Source: CAZLDI01 sp964558415
GTDB taxonomy: Bacteria > Chloroflexota > Dehalococcoidia > SM23-28-2 > RBG-16-64-32
Direction: 5' to 3'
Length of the DNA: 64,000 nt
Assembly (NCBI GenBank): GCA_964558415.1
Contig: CAZLDI010000009.1
Location: 1-64,000 of the forward strand
Part shown: positions 50,731 to 60,352 of the stretch, piece by piece
How the letters are laid out: each line of letters opens with the position of its first letter
How positions within the stretch are numbered: position 1 is the stretch's first letter
Made by a program: the position numbers and the translations under genes
The notes under the pieces: model-generated
What the model was told of the DNA's origin: nothing
Databases searched by the model: none
What the model saw: the letters and a program-made list of their open reading frames with translations, nothing else

Positions 50731-51567
50731 CTACGAAACGGTTGCCGCGGCGTTGCTTATCGCCACCCGTCCGTCCTGGGTCTTCGCTTGAAGGACGACG
50801 CGGCGGTTGCCCTCATCCCACATGTCGGTCGTGATCGTGTCGCCCGGGTAGACGACGCCTGTGAAGCGCAGCGAGAGGCCCGTGAAGCGCGCGGGGTCGT
50901 TCCCGCAGTACTCCGACAGGACCGCGCGGGCGACGTGACCGAGCGAGCAGAGCCCGTGCAGGATCGGCCGGTCGTAGCCCGCCATCTTGGCGAAGGCGGG
51001 GTCGACGTGCAGGGGGTTGCGGTCGCCGGAGAGGCGGTAGATCATCGCCTGGTTTGGGAGCGTTGGCATGCTCACGCTCTTGTCAGGGGCGCGCTCCGGC
51101 GCGATGTTGCCGGCCTCCGGCCCCCGCTCGCCGCCGAACCCGCCGGCGCCGCGGACGAACACGCCGAAGGTGTTGGTGAAGAGAAGGTCGCCGCCCTCCT
51201 CCTTCGTTTCGGTGTCCAGCGTGATGAGAGCGCCTTTACCCTTGTCGTAGACACCGGAAATCTTCCCCGAGGTCGTCAGCTTGCCCTGCACCGGGACCGT
51301 CTTGTGCACGCGGAAAGTCTGCTCGCCGTGGAGGATCATCACCGGGTTCACGGCTACAGCGGCGGTCATGCCCATCAATGCGGGAAAGGCCGGGATGACC
51401 GCGAACGAAGGGATCACCTTCAGGCCGCGTTCGAAGACGAACTCCAGCTCCGACGCGCCGATGCCGAGGGCGTACAGCATGATGTCGCGGTCGGTGTAGT
51501 CGTAGGTGGTGGCCGGCAGAGCGGTGCCGACGATGTGCGGTCCGAGTCCCTGCTGCGCGGTGGTCAT
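50731..51567 (-). CDS. MaoC-like enoyl-CoA hydratase 2
   Basis: 278 residues, double hotdog. The hydratase 2 motif YRLSGDRNPLHVDPAFAKMAGYDRPILHG (about 180-208) carries the catalytic Asp and His. It hydrates trans-2-enoyl-CoA to (3R)-hydroxyacyl-CoA. It overlaps the SDR gene by 4 bp (ATGA), the two together matching the domains of peroxisomal MFE-2. Confidence 0.92.
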   Translation of the reverse strand: MTTAQQGLGPHIVGTALPATTYDYTDRDIMLYALGIGASELEFVFERGLKVIPSFAVIPAFPALMGMTAAVAVNPVMILHGEQTFRVHKTVPVQGKLTTSGKISGVYDKGKGALITLDTETKEEGGDLLFTNTFGVFVRGAGGFGGERGPEAGNIAPERAPDKSVSMPTLPNQAMIYRLSGDRNPLHVDPAFAKMAGYDRPILHGLCSLGHVARAVLSEYCGNDPARFTGLSLRFTGVVYPGDTITTDMWDEGNRRVVLQAKTQDGRVAISNAAATVS

Positions 51568-52487
51568 TGCGCTGCCGCTCCCGCGCCGAGCTTCGAGAAC
51601 ACCCGCGACATGCCCTCAGCGTTGGCGTTCGGGAACTCGTCCGGGCTGCTCAGGTCACGGATGCCGGCGATGTTGTCTCGGATCTGCTCCAGCGTCACGT
51701 GGCCGGCGTCCAGGAACACTCCTTTGCCCTCCACCATCGCGGCGCGGCCGAAGTAGCCGCCGGCCGCGGTGAAGATGCCGCCGGACTCCTGGCAGTCCTC
51801 CGAGCAGAGATAGACGACCATGGGCGAGACGTACTCCGGGGCGAGCTTCTCCTGCATCGCGGGCGGGAAGATGTCTGCCGTCAGGCGGGAGGCGGCGAGC
51901 GGGGCGATGGTGTTCGCCTTGATGTTGTACTTTGCGCCTTCCTGCTTGACGGTGTTCATCAGGCCGACCAGCCCCATTTTGGCCGCGCCGTAGTTGCCCT
52001 GACCGAAGTTGCCGTAGAGACCCGCGGCCGATGTGGTGAATACGATTCGCCCATAGGAGTTCTGGCGCATGACTGTGAAGGCGGGTCTGGTCACGTTGTA
52101 GCCGCCCTTCAGGTGGACAGCGAGCACCTTGTCCCAGTCTTCCTCCGTCAGGTTGTGAAAGGCGCGGTCGCGCAGTATGCCGGCGTTGTTGATCAGGATG
52201 TCCACCTTGCCATAGGCGTCCAGAGCCGTCTTGACGATCGCCTCGCCGCCATCGGCGGTGTCGACGCCGTGGTAGTCCGGCGTGGCCTCGCCGCCCGCGG
52301 CCTTGATTTCGTTGACGACCTGGTCGGCCATCGCGGTGCCGGCGCCGGTGCCGTCGCGCGCGCCGCCGAGGTCGTTCACGACGACCTTCGCGCCGCGCGA
52401 AGCGAGCAGCAAGGCGTGGGATTTGCCGAGGCCTCCTCCGGCCCCGGTGACGATGGCCACACGGCCATCGAATCTAACTTCACTCAC
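51564..52487 (-). CDS. SDR family dehydrogenase, MFE-2-like
   Basis: 307 residues. NAD(P)-binding TGAGGGLGKSHAL at about 16-28, NNAG about 97-100, active-site Ser and YGAAK (Tyr about 165, Lys 169). The long form with the GGARDGTGAG insert matches the HSD17B4/MFE-2 (3R)-hydroxyacyl-CoA dehydrogenase group. Coupled to the MaoC gene, so an (R)-specific beta-oxidation step pair is likely. Confidence 0.92.
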   Translation of the reverse strand: MSEVRFDGRVAIVTGAGGGLGKSHALLLASRGAKVVVNDLGGARDGTGAGTAMADQVVNEIKAAGGEATPDYHGVDTADGGEAIVKTALDAYGKVDILINNAGILRDRAFHNLTEEDWDKVLAVHLKGGYNVTRPAFTVMRQNSYGRIVFTTSAAGLYGNFGQGNYGAAKMGLVGLMNTVKQEGAKYNIKANTIAPLAASRLTADIFPPAMQEKLAPEYVSPMVVYLCSEDCQESGGIFTAAGGYFGRAAMVEGKGVFLDAGHVTLEQIRDNIAGIRDLSSPDEFPNANAEGMSRVFSKLGAGAAAQ

Positions 52488-52569
52488 GAGCGAACCTCCA
52501 ATCGGTGATGGTCGTCCGTCCGCGTGGCGCGGGCGAACGGATTATTCATTCCATACTCGGGGCTTAGGG

Positions 52570-53721
52570 TCAAACGCCCCCCGCGCCGCCCAGCTCGCTG
52601 TTGATCTGGATCAGGCGCAGGACGTCGGCGCGCGTCACGAAGCCGCTGAACTCGCGACTGTCCAGCACGGGGATCTGATGGATGTCGTGCGTGGCCATGA
52701 TCTCGAGCGCGCGGGCGAGGTCTTCCTGCGGGCCCACGACGTGCAGCTTCTGTCGCGGCGTCATCGCCTTAAAGGCGCTGGTCGTGGCCCACTGGTCCCT
52801 CGGCACGCGTTTCAGGTCGCTCATCGAGATGATGCCCAGCAGGTCGCCGGCGACCACTATCGGCACACAGCGCTGGCCCAGACCGAGGATGTGTTCGTTG
52901 ACGAGCTGGTCCAGCGTGATGTCGGGCGGCGCCGGATGGTACGAGCGGTTCAGCGCGTCGCCGACCTTGCGGCCCTCCAGCGTCATTCGTAGCACGAGCT
53001 GCCGGTAGGACGACTCCGAGGCGTTGCGGAGGAACCAGCCGATGACGATGAACCAGGCGCCTCCGACGAACGAACCGGCGAGCACGGAGACGACGCCGAT
53101 CGCGATCAGTCCGAACGAGATAAGCGTGCCCGTGCTGGACGCCCAGCGAGTGGCGGTGAGCATGCTGCCGCTGCGAGACCAGAGGGCCGCGCGCAGCACG
53201 CGCCCGCCGTCCAGCGGGAATCCCGGCAGGAGATTGAAGACGGCAACGGAGAAGTTGATGATCGCCAGGTATTCGGCGATCGCCCCCCAGGGCGAGTTCT
53301 CGTTATTCGTGAGCCAGGCCGCCGCGGCGACGGTGGCGAAGACGGCGGACAGTACAAAGCTGGTCAGCGGCCCGACGATGGCGACGCGGAACTCTTGCTT
53401 CGCGCCGGTCGGCTCGCAGGCGAGCGATGAGACGCCGCCGAAGATGAAGAGGGTGATGTTGCGCACGCCCAGGCCCAGCCGCTTGGCCACCAGAGAGTGG
53501 GACAGCTCGTGGAGGAGGATTGAGGCGAAGAAGAGGAGCGTCGTGACGACGGACGCGGCCCAGGCCTCCGTCTTGCTCCAGTCCTCGTACACCTCGCCGA
53601 AGAACCCGTCCGCCAGCCACCAGGTAAGGCCGAGGAAGATGGCGAACCAGCTCCAGTGCACCAGGATCTCGATGCCCGCGATGCGTCCAAGCCGGATAGT
53701 GTTCACGTCGCCGGTAAGCAT
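52570..53721 (-). CDS. Site-2 protease (M50) with CBS domains
   Basis: 383 residues. Zinc site HELSH (about 71-75) in helix 2 and the second motif NLLPGFPLDGG (about 161-171), as in SpoIVFB-like group III S2P. Six hydrophobic segments, then two CBS domains (about 235-375; QRCVPIVVAGDLLGIISMSDL and HQIPVLDSREFSGFVTRADVL). CBS domains usually bind adenine nucleotides and could control cleavage. Substrate, often an anti-sigma factor, is not visible nearby. Confidence 0.93.
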   Translation of the reverse strand: MLTGDVNTIRLGRIAGIEILVHWSWFAIFLGLTWWLADGFFGEVYEDWSKTEAWAASVVTTLLFFASILLHELSHSLVAKRLGLGVRNITLFIFGGVSSLACEPTGAKQEFRVAIVGPLTSFVLSAVFATVAAAAWLTNNENSPWGAIAEYLAIINFSVAVFNLLPGFPLDGGRVLRAALWSRSGSMLTATRWASSTGTLISFGLIAIGVVSVLAGSFVGGAWFIVIGWFLRNASESSYRQLVLRMTLEGRKVGDALNRSYHPAPPDITLDQLVNEHILGLGQRCVPIVVAGDLLGIISMSDLKRVPRDQWATTSAFKAMTPRQKLHVVGPQEDLARALEIMATHDIHQIPVLDSREFSGFVTRADVLRLIQINSELGGAGGV

Positions 53722-53799
53722 AGCGCAACCCTGAGGCGCTCGTGTGCGAATCGCATACCGAGCAGTCGCTCATTCTGTCTGTCTATTCGGTGCAGTCGT

Positions 53800-53829
53800 T
53801 TGACAAAGTGCATCGGCAGTAGCTATAAG
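53800..53829 (+). promoter_or_regulatory. Promoter of the ABC transporter operon
   Basis: TTGACA at 53800-53805 and TATAAG at 53824-53829, spacer 18 bp, about 75 bp before the binding-protein ATG. Confidence 0.65.
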
Positions 53830-53904
53830 ATACGTACCACTAGTGAAAGGGAGCCCATTAGCAGGGTTCGCCCCCCAGTCACTGGGCGGCCAGCGGGAGA
53901 CGGC

Positions 53905-55656
53905 ATGGAAGAATCAAATTACTGGACGAGACTGAACCGGCGGCGGCTCAGCCGGAGGGCCCTGCTCGGCGCAGGCGCTACCACCGCCCTGGGCGCAGCC
54001 GCTGCGTATGCAGTCGGCTGCGGTGGTAGCGGCGACGGTAACGGAAACGGCGATGTGCCGACCGGCTCGCCGCGCCCTTCAGGTTCCCCGGGTACGCCGG
54101 TACAGGGCGGGAAGGTGGTCTACGGGCGGCTGTTGAACATCCTGGGCGTGGACCCGCACACCGATCTCACAGGGTTCGACGTAGACACGCTGTGTTACAG
54201 CCAGCTCTACTCGTGGCAGCCCAACAGCGAAACAGCGCTCTTCAACAACCTGGCCGAGTCGCTTGAGCAGCCGGACCCACTCACGTTCATATTCAACCTG
54301 CGCCCGGGATTCAGGGGCGCTCCTGTAAAGGACAACCCCGCCGTTGGAGAAGACCTGACGGCGCAGGACTGCATCGAGAGCTTCGTGCGTCGCGGGACGG
54401 CCCTGACGGCGGTGGACAAGCGTTTTCCCCTGAAGCTCGCCGGGATCACGAGCCCCGACGCTGAGTTGCTGCGGGCGGCCCTGCAGGCGCCCGAGCCGTA
54501 CATCTTCCGCTTCACGATGGCGGAGCCGCACATTCCCGCGTTGCGGGACATGGCCAGCTTCCCGTACTCGATCCTGCACACCAAGGTGATCGATAAGTAC
54601 GGGACCGCGTCGGCCGAGGGGCTGGGCCAGCGCGCCTTCGGTACCGGGCCGTTCATGCTCCAGCTCCTCCGCGGCCAGGAGCGCGTCATCCTGAAGCGCA
54701 ACCCGGACTACTACTGGAGCCCACGGCCGTGGCTGGACGAGATCGAATTCATCATCATCACCGACGACGCCGCGCTCCTCGCCTCCTTCGAGTCCGGCGC
54801 TCATGACGTAAACGGGTCGGTACTCACAAAGGAGCGTTTCGACCGGTTCTCGAAGAACGAAAAAATGACGACGGCAACGGCGCCCAGCCTCTTCTATTTC
54901 GTGATGCATATGAAAGTCGGAGTCCCTCCGTTCGACGATATCAGGGTGCGCGAGGCGTTCAACCTGGCGATCAACCGGAACGAGTTCATCGAGGTGATCC
55001 ACGACGGTCTGGGGAACTTCAGCGGCCCCATCCAGTGGCCCCAGTTCAAGTTCGCCTTGCCTCAGGATGAGTTGCGCACGTTCTACCGCTATGACCCGAA
55101 ACGGGCGCGAGAGCTCCTCGACGATTACGGGCTCGAGCCGGGCCACGAGATAACTGTGAAGGTGCCGCGGGTTCCCGGGGCGCCGATCCTGGCCGATGCC
55201 GCCTCGCTCCTGAAGAAGCAGCTCGGCGAGGTCGGCGTGAACCTGCTCCTGGACGAGGTCGAGCTCGGGGCCTTCATCTCATCGGTGATCCTGCCCGGCA
55301 ACTTCCAGATTGCGTTCTTCCCGAACCTGCCGTGGGACGAACCGGACCGTCCCCTCAGCTTCTATCACTCGAAGGGCGTTACCGGCTCCGGCAACTGGTG
55401 CAACTACAACAATCCGGAGCTGGACAAGCTGATTGACCTTCAGGCGCAACAGTACGTTGAGGAAGATCGGATCAAGACGATCCTCGCGGCGCAGCGGATG
55501 ATCCTTCCTGAGCACGGCCCGCAGCTCACGATCACGGGCGGTTACGGGTACACGGCGCGCTGGTCGTACGTCAAGTTGCCGTTCGAGTTCGGGCAGGAAC
55601 CGTCTGATGACGCCGGCCCATTCGGCGCGGACGTCTTTACTCTGGAGGGACTCTAA
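53905..55656 (+). CDS. ABC transporter substrate-binding protein, peptide type (SBP_bac_5)
   Basis: 583 residues from the ATG at 53905 (GGGAGA upstream); the long frame from 53656 is not coding. RRRLSRRALLGAGATTALG is a Tat-like signal ending in a lipobox-like VGC. The mature part follows the DppA/OppA pattern (QLYSWQ, FRGAPVKDNPAVGEDLTAQDC, GTGPFMLQ, NPDYYW). Binds peptides or similar oligomers outside the membrane. First gene of the transporter run. Confidence 0.9.
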   Translation: MEESNYWTRLNRRRLSRRALLGAGATTALGAAAAYAVGCGGSGDGNGNGDVPTGSPRPSGSPGTPVQGGKVVYGRLLNILGVDPHTDLTGFDVDTLCYSQLYSWQPNSETALFNNLAESLEQPDPLTFIFNLRPGFRGAPVKDNPAVGEDLTAQDCIESFVRRGTALTAVDKRFPLKLAGITSPDAELLRAALQAPEPYIFRFTMAEPHIPALRDMASFPYSILHTKVIDKYGTASAEGLGQRAFGTGPFMLQLLRGQERVILKRNPDYYWSPRPWLDEIEFIIITDDAALLASFESGAHDVNGSVLTKERFDRFSKNEKMTTATAPSLFYFVMHMKVGVPPFDDIRVREAFNLAINRNEFIEVIHDGLGNFSGPIQWPQFKFALPQDELRTFYRYDPKRARELLDDYGLEPGHEITVKVPRVPGAPILADAASLLKKQLGEVGVNLLLDEVELGAFISSVILPGNFQIAFFPNLPWDEPDRPLSFYHSKGVTGSGNWCNYNNPELDKLIDLQAQQYVEEDRIKTILAAQRMILPEHGPQLTITGGYGYTARWSYVKLPFEFGQEPSDDAGPFGADVFTLEGL

Positions 55657-55708
55657 GCCCTCACCGCAGGCAGTGGCGCCTGAGGGAGGGGTCTGAGATC
55701 GCGACGCC

Positions 55709-56665
55709 ATGCGAGACTATATAATCCGCCGGATGCTCCTGCTGCCCCTGATCATGCTGGGCGTGAGCATCCTGACGTTCCTGACGTTCCGGGCGATCCC
55801 CGGAGATGCTGTCATCCTGCGCTGTGGCTTCGGTTGCACCCCTGAGGTCGTAGCGGACCTGCGCAAAGACCTCGGTCTCGATCGCAGCCTCTTCGTCCAG
55901 TACACTGATTGGCTCGGCGGAGTAGTCACGGGCGACTTCGGACAGTCGCTGGCTGAGGGCGAGCAGCAAGTCTCCGATGAGTTGCGGCACCGGCTGCCGA
56001 TCACCGCTGAGCTGATGATCATGACCATGGTTCTCGCGTTGGTGCTGGGGATTCCGCCCGGCGTGCTCTCCGCGATTCGCCCGGGCTCGTTGATCGACCT
56101 GCTGGTGCGGTTCACCAGCGTCCTCTGGGTGTCGATCCCCTCGTTCTATCTCGCGATCTTGCTCATCACTTTCGGAGTGCAATGGTTCGGATACGTTCCT
56201 CCGCAGTTCGAGCGCGCCTACGTGCCGTTTATGGACGACCCCTGGGTGAACCTGCAGCAGTTCTTCTTCCCGTCGCTGGTCATCTCCGTCGGCCTAGCGG
56301 CGGCGTTGATGCGCCTGACGCGGTCGTCGATGCTGGAGGTGATGGGCAATGACTACGTTCGCACCGCCTGGTCGAAGGGGCTGCGCGAGCGCGCGGTAGT
56401 CTGGCGGCACGCGCTCAAGAACGCGATGATTCCGGTCCTGACCGTGATCGGCCTCCAGATCGGCGGCCTGCTGGGCGGGTCAGTCTTGATCGAATCCGTA
56501 TACAACCTTAACGGCGTCGGCAAGTACGCACTGGAGGCGATAATCAGGCGCGACATCTTTGTGGTGCAGAGCCTCACTCTGTTGTTTGCCACCGTCTACG
56601 TCGTCGCCAATCTTGCCGTTGATGTCGCCTATGCGTGGCTCGACCCGCGCATCCACTACGCGTAA
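55709..56665 (+). CDS. ABC transporter permease, DppB/OppB-like
   Basis: 318 residues. Six helices; MRDYIIRRMLLLPLIMLGVSILTFLTFRAIPGD at the start and the EAA-like RTAWSKGLRERAVVWRHALKNAMIPVLTVIG motif, which contacts the ATPase. Close paralog of the permease at 58042. Confidence 0.92.
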   Translation: MRDYIIRRMLLLPLIMLGVSILTFLTFRAIPGDAVILRCGFGCTPEVVADLRKDLGLDRSLFVQYTDWLGGVVTGDFGQSLAEGEQQVSDELRHRLPITAELMIMTMVLALVLGIPPGVLSAIRPGSLIDLLVRFTSVLWVSIPSFYLAILLITFGVQWFGYVPPQFERAYVPFMDDPWVNLQQFFFPSLVISVGLAAALMRLTRSSMLEVMGNDYVRTAWSKGLRERAVVWRHALKNAMIPVLTVIGLQIGGLLGGSVLIESVYNLNGVGKYALEAIIRRDIFVVQSLTLLFATVYVVANLAVDVAYAWLDPRIHYA

Positions 56666-56675
56666 GAAGGGAACG

Positions 56676-57977
56676 ATGGCTCAGCAGCAGATCGCCGTCC
56701 CACTGGAAATCGAAGAAGAGTGGACGGCCCCGCGCGGGCCGCGCCTCCGGAAGGTCATGCGCATGGCCCGCGCCCATCCGTTGGGCGTCCTGGGACTGTT
56801 CTGCATCGGCCTGTTGTTCTTCTGCGGGATATTCGCGAACTACATCGTCCCGCACGACCCGCTGACGCTGATCGAGGAGACGAAGCGCTTCGGGTCGCTC
56901 GCGGAGCCTATCAGCGCCGACTTGACTGACAACACACTTTTCGTCTCCGACATCGCTGCCGACGTACGCCAGGGGGCATCTCTGACGATAGAGGAAGAGG
57001 AGATGGCGATTATCCGCATCGGCGAGGCGCCGGAGTTCCCGGGCGCGCCTGTGCCGCCGCTAACGGACCCGGCGGAGGTGCTGGTCACCAGAGGCGACGC
57101 AAGCACGATCGCCGTCGCTCACGAAGCCGGCGCCGGGATCACCACCACAGGTGTGGTCGAGAACCTTTCGCCGTCTCTTACGCACCCGTTCGGGACGGAC
57201 CGCCTGGGTCGCGACGTGCTCAGCCGCGTAATCTTCGGGGCGCGCATTTCGCTGCTGATCGGCCTGGTCTCCGTCACAGTTGGGATCACGATCGGCTCCA
57301 CCTTTGGCGTGATCTCCGGCTACTTCGGGAGCATCGTGGACACCGGCATACAGCGCTTCGTGGACATGCTCCTGGCGTTCCCTCCGCTCGTGCTGCTGCT
57401 GGCGATCATCACTGTGATCGGCGACCAGGACTCGACCGTCCGTCAGTTCTTGCAAGACAATACCTTCTTGCCCAAGGGGGAGTTCTGGGGCATCCCGAAC
57501 TTCCTGGATATCGTCGTAGTGTCCATCGGTATCGGTATCGCCATCGCCGTAGGCACTACGCGCATCGTCCGGGGCGCGGTGCTGTCAATCAAGGAGAACG
57601 TCTACATCGATGCCGCGCAGGCGATGGGCGCGTCCAGCGGACGGATCATGCTGCGGCACATCTTCCCCAACGTCGCCGCCCTTGTCGTGGTCCTGGGCAG
57701 CATCTTCCTGCCGGTGGCTATCCTGGCGGAGGCCGCCCTCTCCTTCCTGGGTGTGGGCGTGCCGGACCCGACACCTTCATGGGGCGCCGATCTGAGCGGC
57801 CCCAACCAGACGGCCGCGCTGGACGGGTACTGGTGGTCCGCCTTCTTCCCCGGCCTCGCGCTGAGCCTGGTCGTTCTGGGCTTCAACATGCTCGGCGACG
57901 CCTTCCGCGACATTTCCGACCCCCGCCTACGCGGGAGCGGTCTGGGCGGCGCGTCTGGTCCCCCTCGCGGCGGCTAG
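56676..57977 (+). CDS. ABC transporter permease, DppC/OppC-like, with long extracytoplasmic insert
   Basis: 433 residues from the ATG at 56676; the frame back to 56559 overlaps the previous gene. Typical DppC starts with one helix (GVLGLFCIGLLFFCGIFANYI), then normally a short loop to HPFGTDRLGRDVLSRV. Here about 100 residues, rich in acidic and Thr/Ser, lie between (about 60-160). The EAA-like motif AAQAMGASSGRIMLRHIFPNV is intact. The insert might contact the binding protein. Confidence 0.9.
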   Translation: MAQQQIAVPLEIEEEWTAPRGPRLRKVMRMARAHPLGVLGLFCIGLLFFCGIFANYIVPHDPLTLIEETKRFGSLAEPISADLTDNTLFVSDIAADVRQGASLTIEEEEMAIIRIGEAPEFPGAPVPPLTDPAEVLVTRGDASTIAVAHEAGAGITTTGVVENLSPSLTHPFGTDRLGRDVLSRVIFGARISLLIGLVSVTVGITIGSTFGVISGYFGSIVDTGIQRFVDMLLAFPPLVLLLAIITVIGDQDSTVRQFLQDNTFLPKGEFWGIPNFLDIVVVSIGIGIAIAVGTTRIVRGAVLSIKENVYIDAAQAMGASSGRIMLRHIFPNVAALVVVLGSIFLPVAILAEAALSFLGVGVPDPTPSWGADLSGPNQTAALDGYWWSAFFPGLALSLVVLGFNMLGDAFRDISDPRLRGSGLGGASGPPRGG

Positions 57978-58041
57978 GCGCGATTCTCTCTGGACAGCCT
58001 CGTTAGGGGGGAGTAGTATGTAGTCGCGGCGGGAGTGGTCT

Positions 58042-58995
58042 ATGCGCAACTTCATCATTCGCCGGTTGCTGCTCCTGGTCCCGATCATGATCGGGGTCAG
58101 CCTCCTGACGTTCCTCGCCTACCGAATCGTCCCCGGCGACGCCGTTGACTTCATCTGCCCCCTTTCCTGCAGTGACGCGCAGCGGATCGAGATCCGTCAT
58201 TTCTTCGGCCTGGACCGTCCCTGGTACGAGCAGTACTGGGACTGGCTCTCCGGCGTAGTCCAGGGGGACTTCGGCAGGTCGTATTACACGGGGATTGAGG
58301 TCTCCACGGAGCTTGAGCGGCGTTTGCCGATCACGCTGCAACTCATGGTGATGACCGTTGCCTTCTCACTCACTCTGGGCGTTCCATTGGGCGTCATCTC
58401 CGCGATCCGGCCCGGTACGCCGCTCGACCTGATCGCCCGTATGGCCGGCGTAGTCTGGCAGTCCGTACCCTCGTACTACGTCGGTACCCTGGCGATTACC
58501 TTCGGGGTCATCTGGTTCCATTGGGTGCCACCCCAGTTCGCCAGGACTTACATCTCCCCATTCGACGATCCCTGGGTCAACCTTCAGGAGTTCTTCTTCC
58601 CGTCGTTCATTCTCGCCCTCGGCTCAGCGGCGTTCATCCTGCGTCTCGTGCGCTCATCACTGCTGGAGGTACTGCGCAACGACTTCATCCGTACGGCCTG
58701 GGCCAAAGGGCTGCGGGAGCGCTACGTTGTCTGGCGTCACGCCCTGCGCAACGCGCTGATCCCGCTGCTGACGGTGATCGGGCTGGAGATCGGCGGCCTG
58801 CTCGGCGGCGCCGTCATCATGGAGAGTATGTATAACCTGAACGGCGTGGGTAAGTACGCCCTGATTGCCGTCATCGGGCGCGACCTGCTGGTCGTTCAGA
58901 CTCTCACTCTACTGTTCGCGCTCACGTACGTTGTAACGAACCTGCTGGTTGATCTGGGCTACGCCTGGCTGGACCCGCGCATTCGCTACTCCTGA
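58042..58995 (+). CDS. ABC transporter permease, DppB/OppB-like (second)
   Basis: 317 residues, the same plan and many identical segments as the permease at 55709 (MRNFIIRRLLLLVPIMIGVSLLTFLAYRIVPGD; RTAWAKGLRERYVVWRHALRNALIPLLTVIG). Two B-type and one C-type permease are present but no ATP-binding subunit follows, so the ATPases must be elsewhere. Confidence 0.92.
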   Translation: MRNFIIRRLLLLVPIMIGVSLLTFLAYRIVPGDAVDFICPLSCSDAQRIEIRHFFGLDRPWYEQYWDWLSGVVQGDFGRSYYTGIEVSTELERRLPITLQLMVMTVAFSLTLGVPLGVISAIRPGTPLDLIARMAGVVWQSVPSYYVGTLAITFGVIWFHWVPPQFARTYISPFDDPWVNLQEFFFPSFILALGSAAFILRLVRSSLLEVLRNDFIRTAWAKGLRERYVVWRHALRNALIPLLTVIGLEIGGLLGGAVIMESMYNLNGVGKYALIAVIGRDLLVVQTLTLLFALTYVVTNLLVDLGYAWLDPRIRYS

Positions 58996-59267
58996 GAGCG
59001 CGGCGGTCGCGAAGACGTGCTGAGCCGTTCGATGTGCTCGCGAAAGACCGCGCGCGGGCTGAGGCGAAGGAATAGCCATAGGCCGAGGACGACGACGAGC
59101 AGGTCGTCAAGTTGTCCCAGCACCGGAATGAAGTCTGGGATTGGATCGAGCGGCATCACCAGGTAGAGAGCCACGGCTGGCAGGATAAATTTAGCGCGAA
59201 GCGGCACTCGCGGTTCGCGGAGCAGCCGCCAAAACAGGACGGGGCGCGCCCGCCAGCGCAGGCGCAT
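58986..59267 (-). CDS. DUF1232 membrane protein (YkvA-like)
   Basis: 93 residues. LRAKFILPAVALYLVMPLDPIPDFIPVLGQLDDLLVVVLGLWLFLRL is the DUF1232 core, with PxDxIPDFIP between two hydrophobic segments. Role unknown. Convergent overlap of 10 bp with the permease. Confidence 0.87.
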   Translation of the reverse strand: MRLRWRARPVLFWRLLREPRVPLRAKFILPAVALYLVMPLDPIPDFIPVLGQLDDLLVVVLGLWLFLRLSPRAVFREHIERLSTSSRPPRSQE

Positions 59268-59289
59268 TAGCTCCTTCGCGGGGCTTTCC

Positions 59290-59703
59290 TCAATGTCCGC
59301 GGACGAACTCCTCGATGCGCGCGTGCAGGTCGTCCCGCGCTACGCGGAAGGCGTCCGTCAGATCGACGCCGCGGGCGTGAGTATCGGACGGGTCCTCGAC
59401 GTCCCAGTGGACCGCCTCACCGCCGGGAAAGGCAGGGCAGGTGTGCCGGGCGGAGTCGCAGACGGTGATCACGTAGTCGAACCGCTCGCCGGCGTACTCG
59501 TCCACGCCTTTTGACCACTGGTCGATGACGTCGATGTTAAGTTCGCGCATCACCTGCACAGTCTGCGCAGCCAGGCCGTTGGGAGCGGTCCCTGCGCTAT
59601 GGGACTCGAATCTGTCCCCCGCGAGATGGCGCAGCAAGCCTTCTGCCATCTGGCTGCGCGCGCGGTTGCCTGTGCAGACGAAGAGGACTCGCTTTCGTTC
59701 CAC
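59290..59703 (-). CDS. arsC: Arsenate reductase, LMW-phosphatase/thioredoxin type
   Basis: 137 residues. The P-loop FVCTGNRARSQMAEG (nucleophile Cys10) and two further Cys in ITVCDSARHTCPAFPG (about 82 and 89) give the three-Cys relay of thioredoxin-coupled ArsC; WDVEDPSD supplies the general acid. Reduces arsenate to arsenite. No arsenite exporter is adjacent. Confidence 0.93.
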   Translation of the reverse strand: MERKRVLFVCTGNRARSQMAEGLLRHLAGDRFESHSAGTAPNGLAAQTVQVMRELNIDVIDQWSKGVDEYAGERFDYVITVCDSARHTCPAFPGGEAVHWDVEDPSDTHARGVDLTDAFRVARDDLHARIEEFVRGH

Positions 59704-59764
59704 CGCTCCAATATATCACCGGCTGACGAATCGTCCGGTATAAGATACAGGACGGAGGGTTCCC

Positions 59765-60352
59765 TTGGTCGAGAACATGCAGGTGGTCTTCCGGCTGGCC
59801 TACAGCCTCTTCGTTGCCCTGCTCGTCGTCTTATTCGTCGTGCTCGGCACGCGGACATTTTTCAGCGAGCCTGACTACCCGGTGCAGCCCCCGTCCTTCG
59901 GACCCGGGCTGGGTAAGAGAATCGTGTACTGCGAGACGGTGGACGTTTGCTACATCGACAGTTCGCTCGTTACCCCCGAGATAGAAGCCACCTTCTCCGA
60001 TGACGAGCGGGAGCTTCTCCATGACCAGCGGGCGTTCGCGGAGCGTCGTAAGGAATACGAGGAGGACAGGCAAGATCACTTCCGCGGGGTGTTCCTGATA
60101 GCGATGGTTTTCGGCGTGGCGGCAGTAGGGGTGGGACTGCTGCTCTACAGGCGGGTGGAGGCGATGCCGCTGGGTCTGCTCCTCGGTGGCGTCGGCGCTC
60201 TTATCTTCGGTTGGGTGGAGTGGGCGCGCGGCCCGGAGGACGATGATGTGGGGACGGCGCCCCTTTTCGTCGCCGTGGGCGTGGGCCTGGCGATAGTGCT
60301 CGGTGCCGGGTACCGCGTGCTGGGGCGGCGCGGCGAGAAGGACGGTGGCTAG
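59765..60352 (+). CDS. Membrane protein, unknown
   Basis: 195 residues from the TTG at 59765 (GGAGG 6 nt upstream). One N-terminal helix, an extracytoplasmic part with a Cys pair (YCETVDVCYID) and acidic helix, then three C-terminal helices (about 110-190). Family not recognised. Its stop overlaps that of trpB (CTAG). Confidence 0.7.
   Translation: MVENMQVVFRLAYSLFVALLVVLFVVLGTRTFFSEPDYPVQPPSFGPGLGKRIVYCETVDVCYIDSSLVTPEIEATFSDDERELLHDQRAFAERRKEYEEDRQDHFRGVFLIAMVFGVAAVGVGLLLYRRVEAMPLGLLLGGVGALIFGWVEWARGPEDDDVGTAPLFVAVGVGLAIVLGAGYRVLGRRGEKDGG

Noticed and set aside
49763..51756. Long plus-strand frames opposite the cyclase and SDR/MaoC genes
   Set aside because: GC-rich shadow frames without family motifs; the minus-strand genes are clear.
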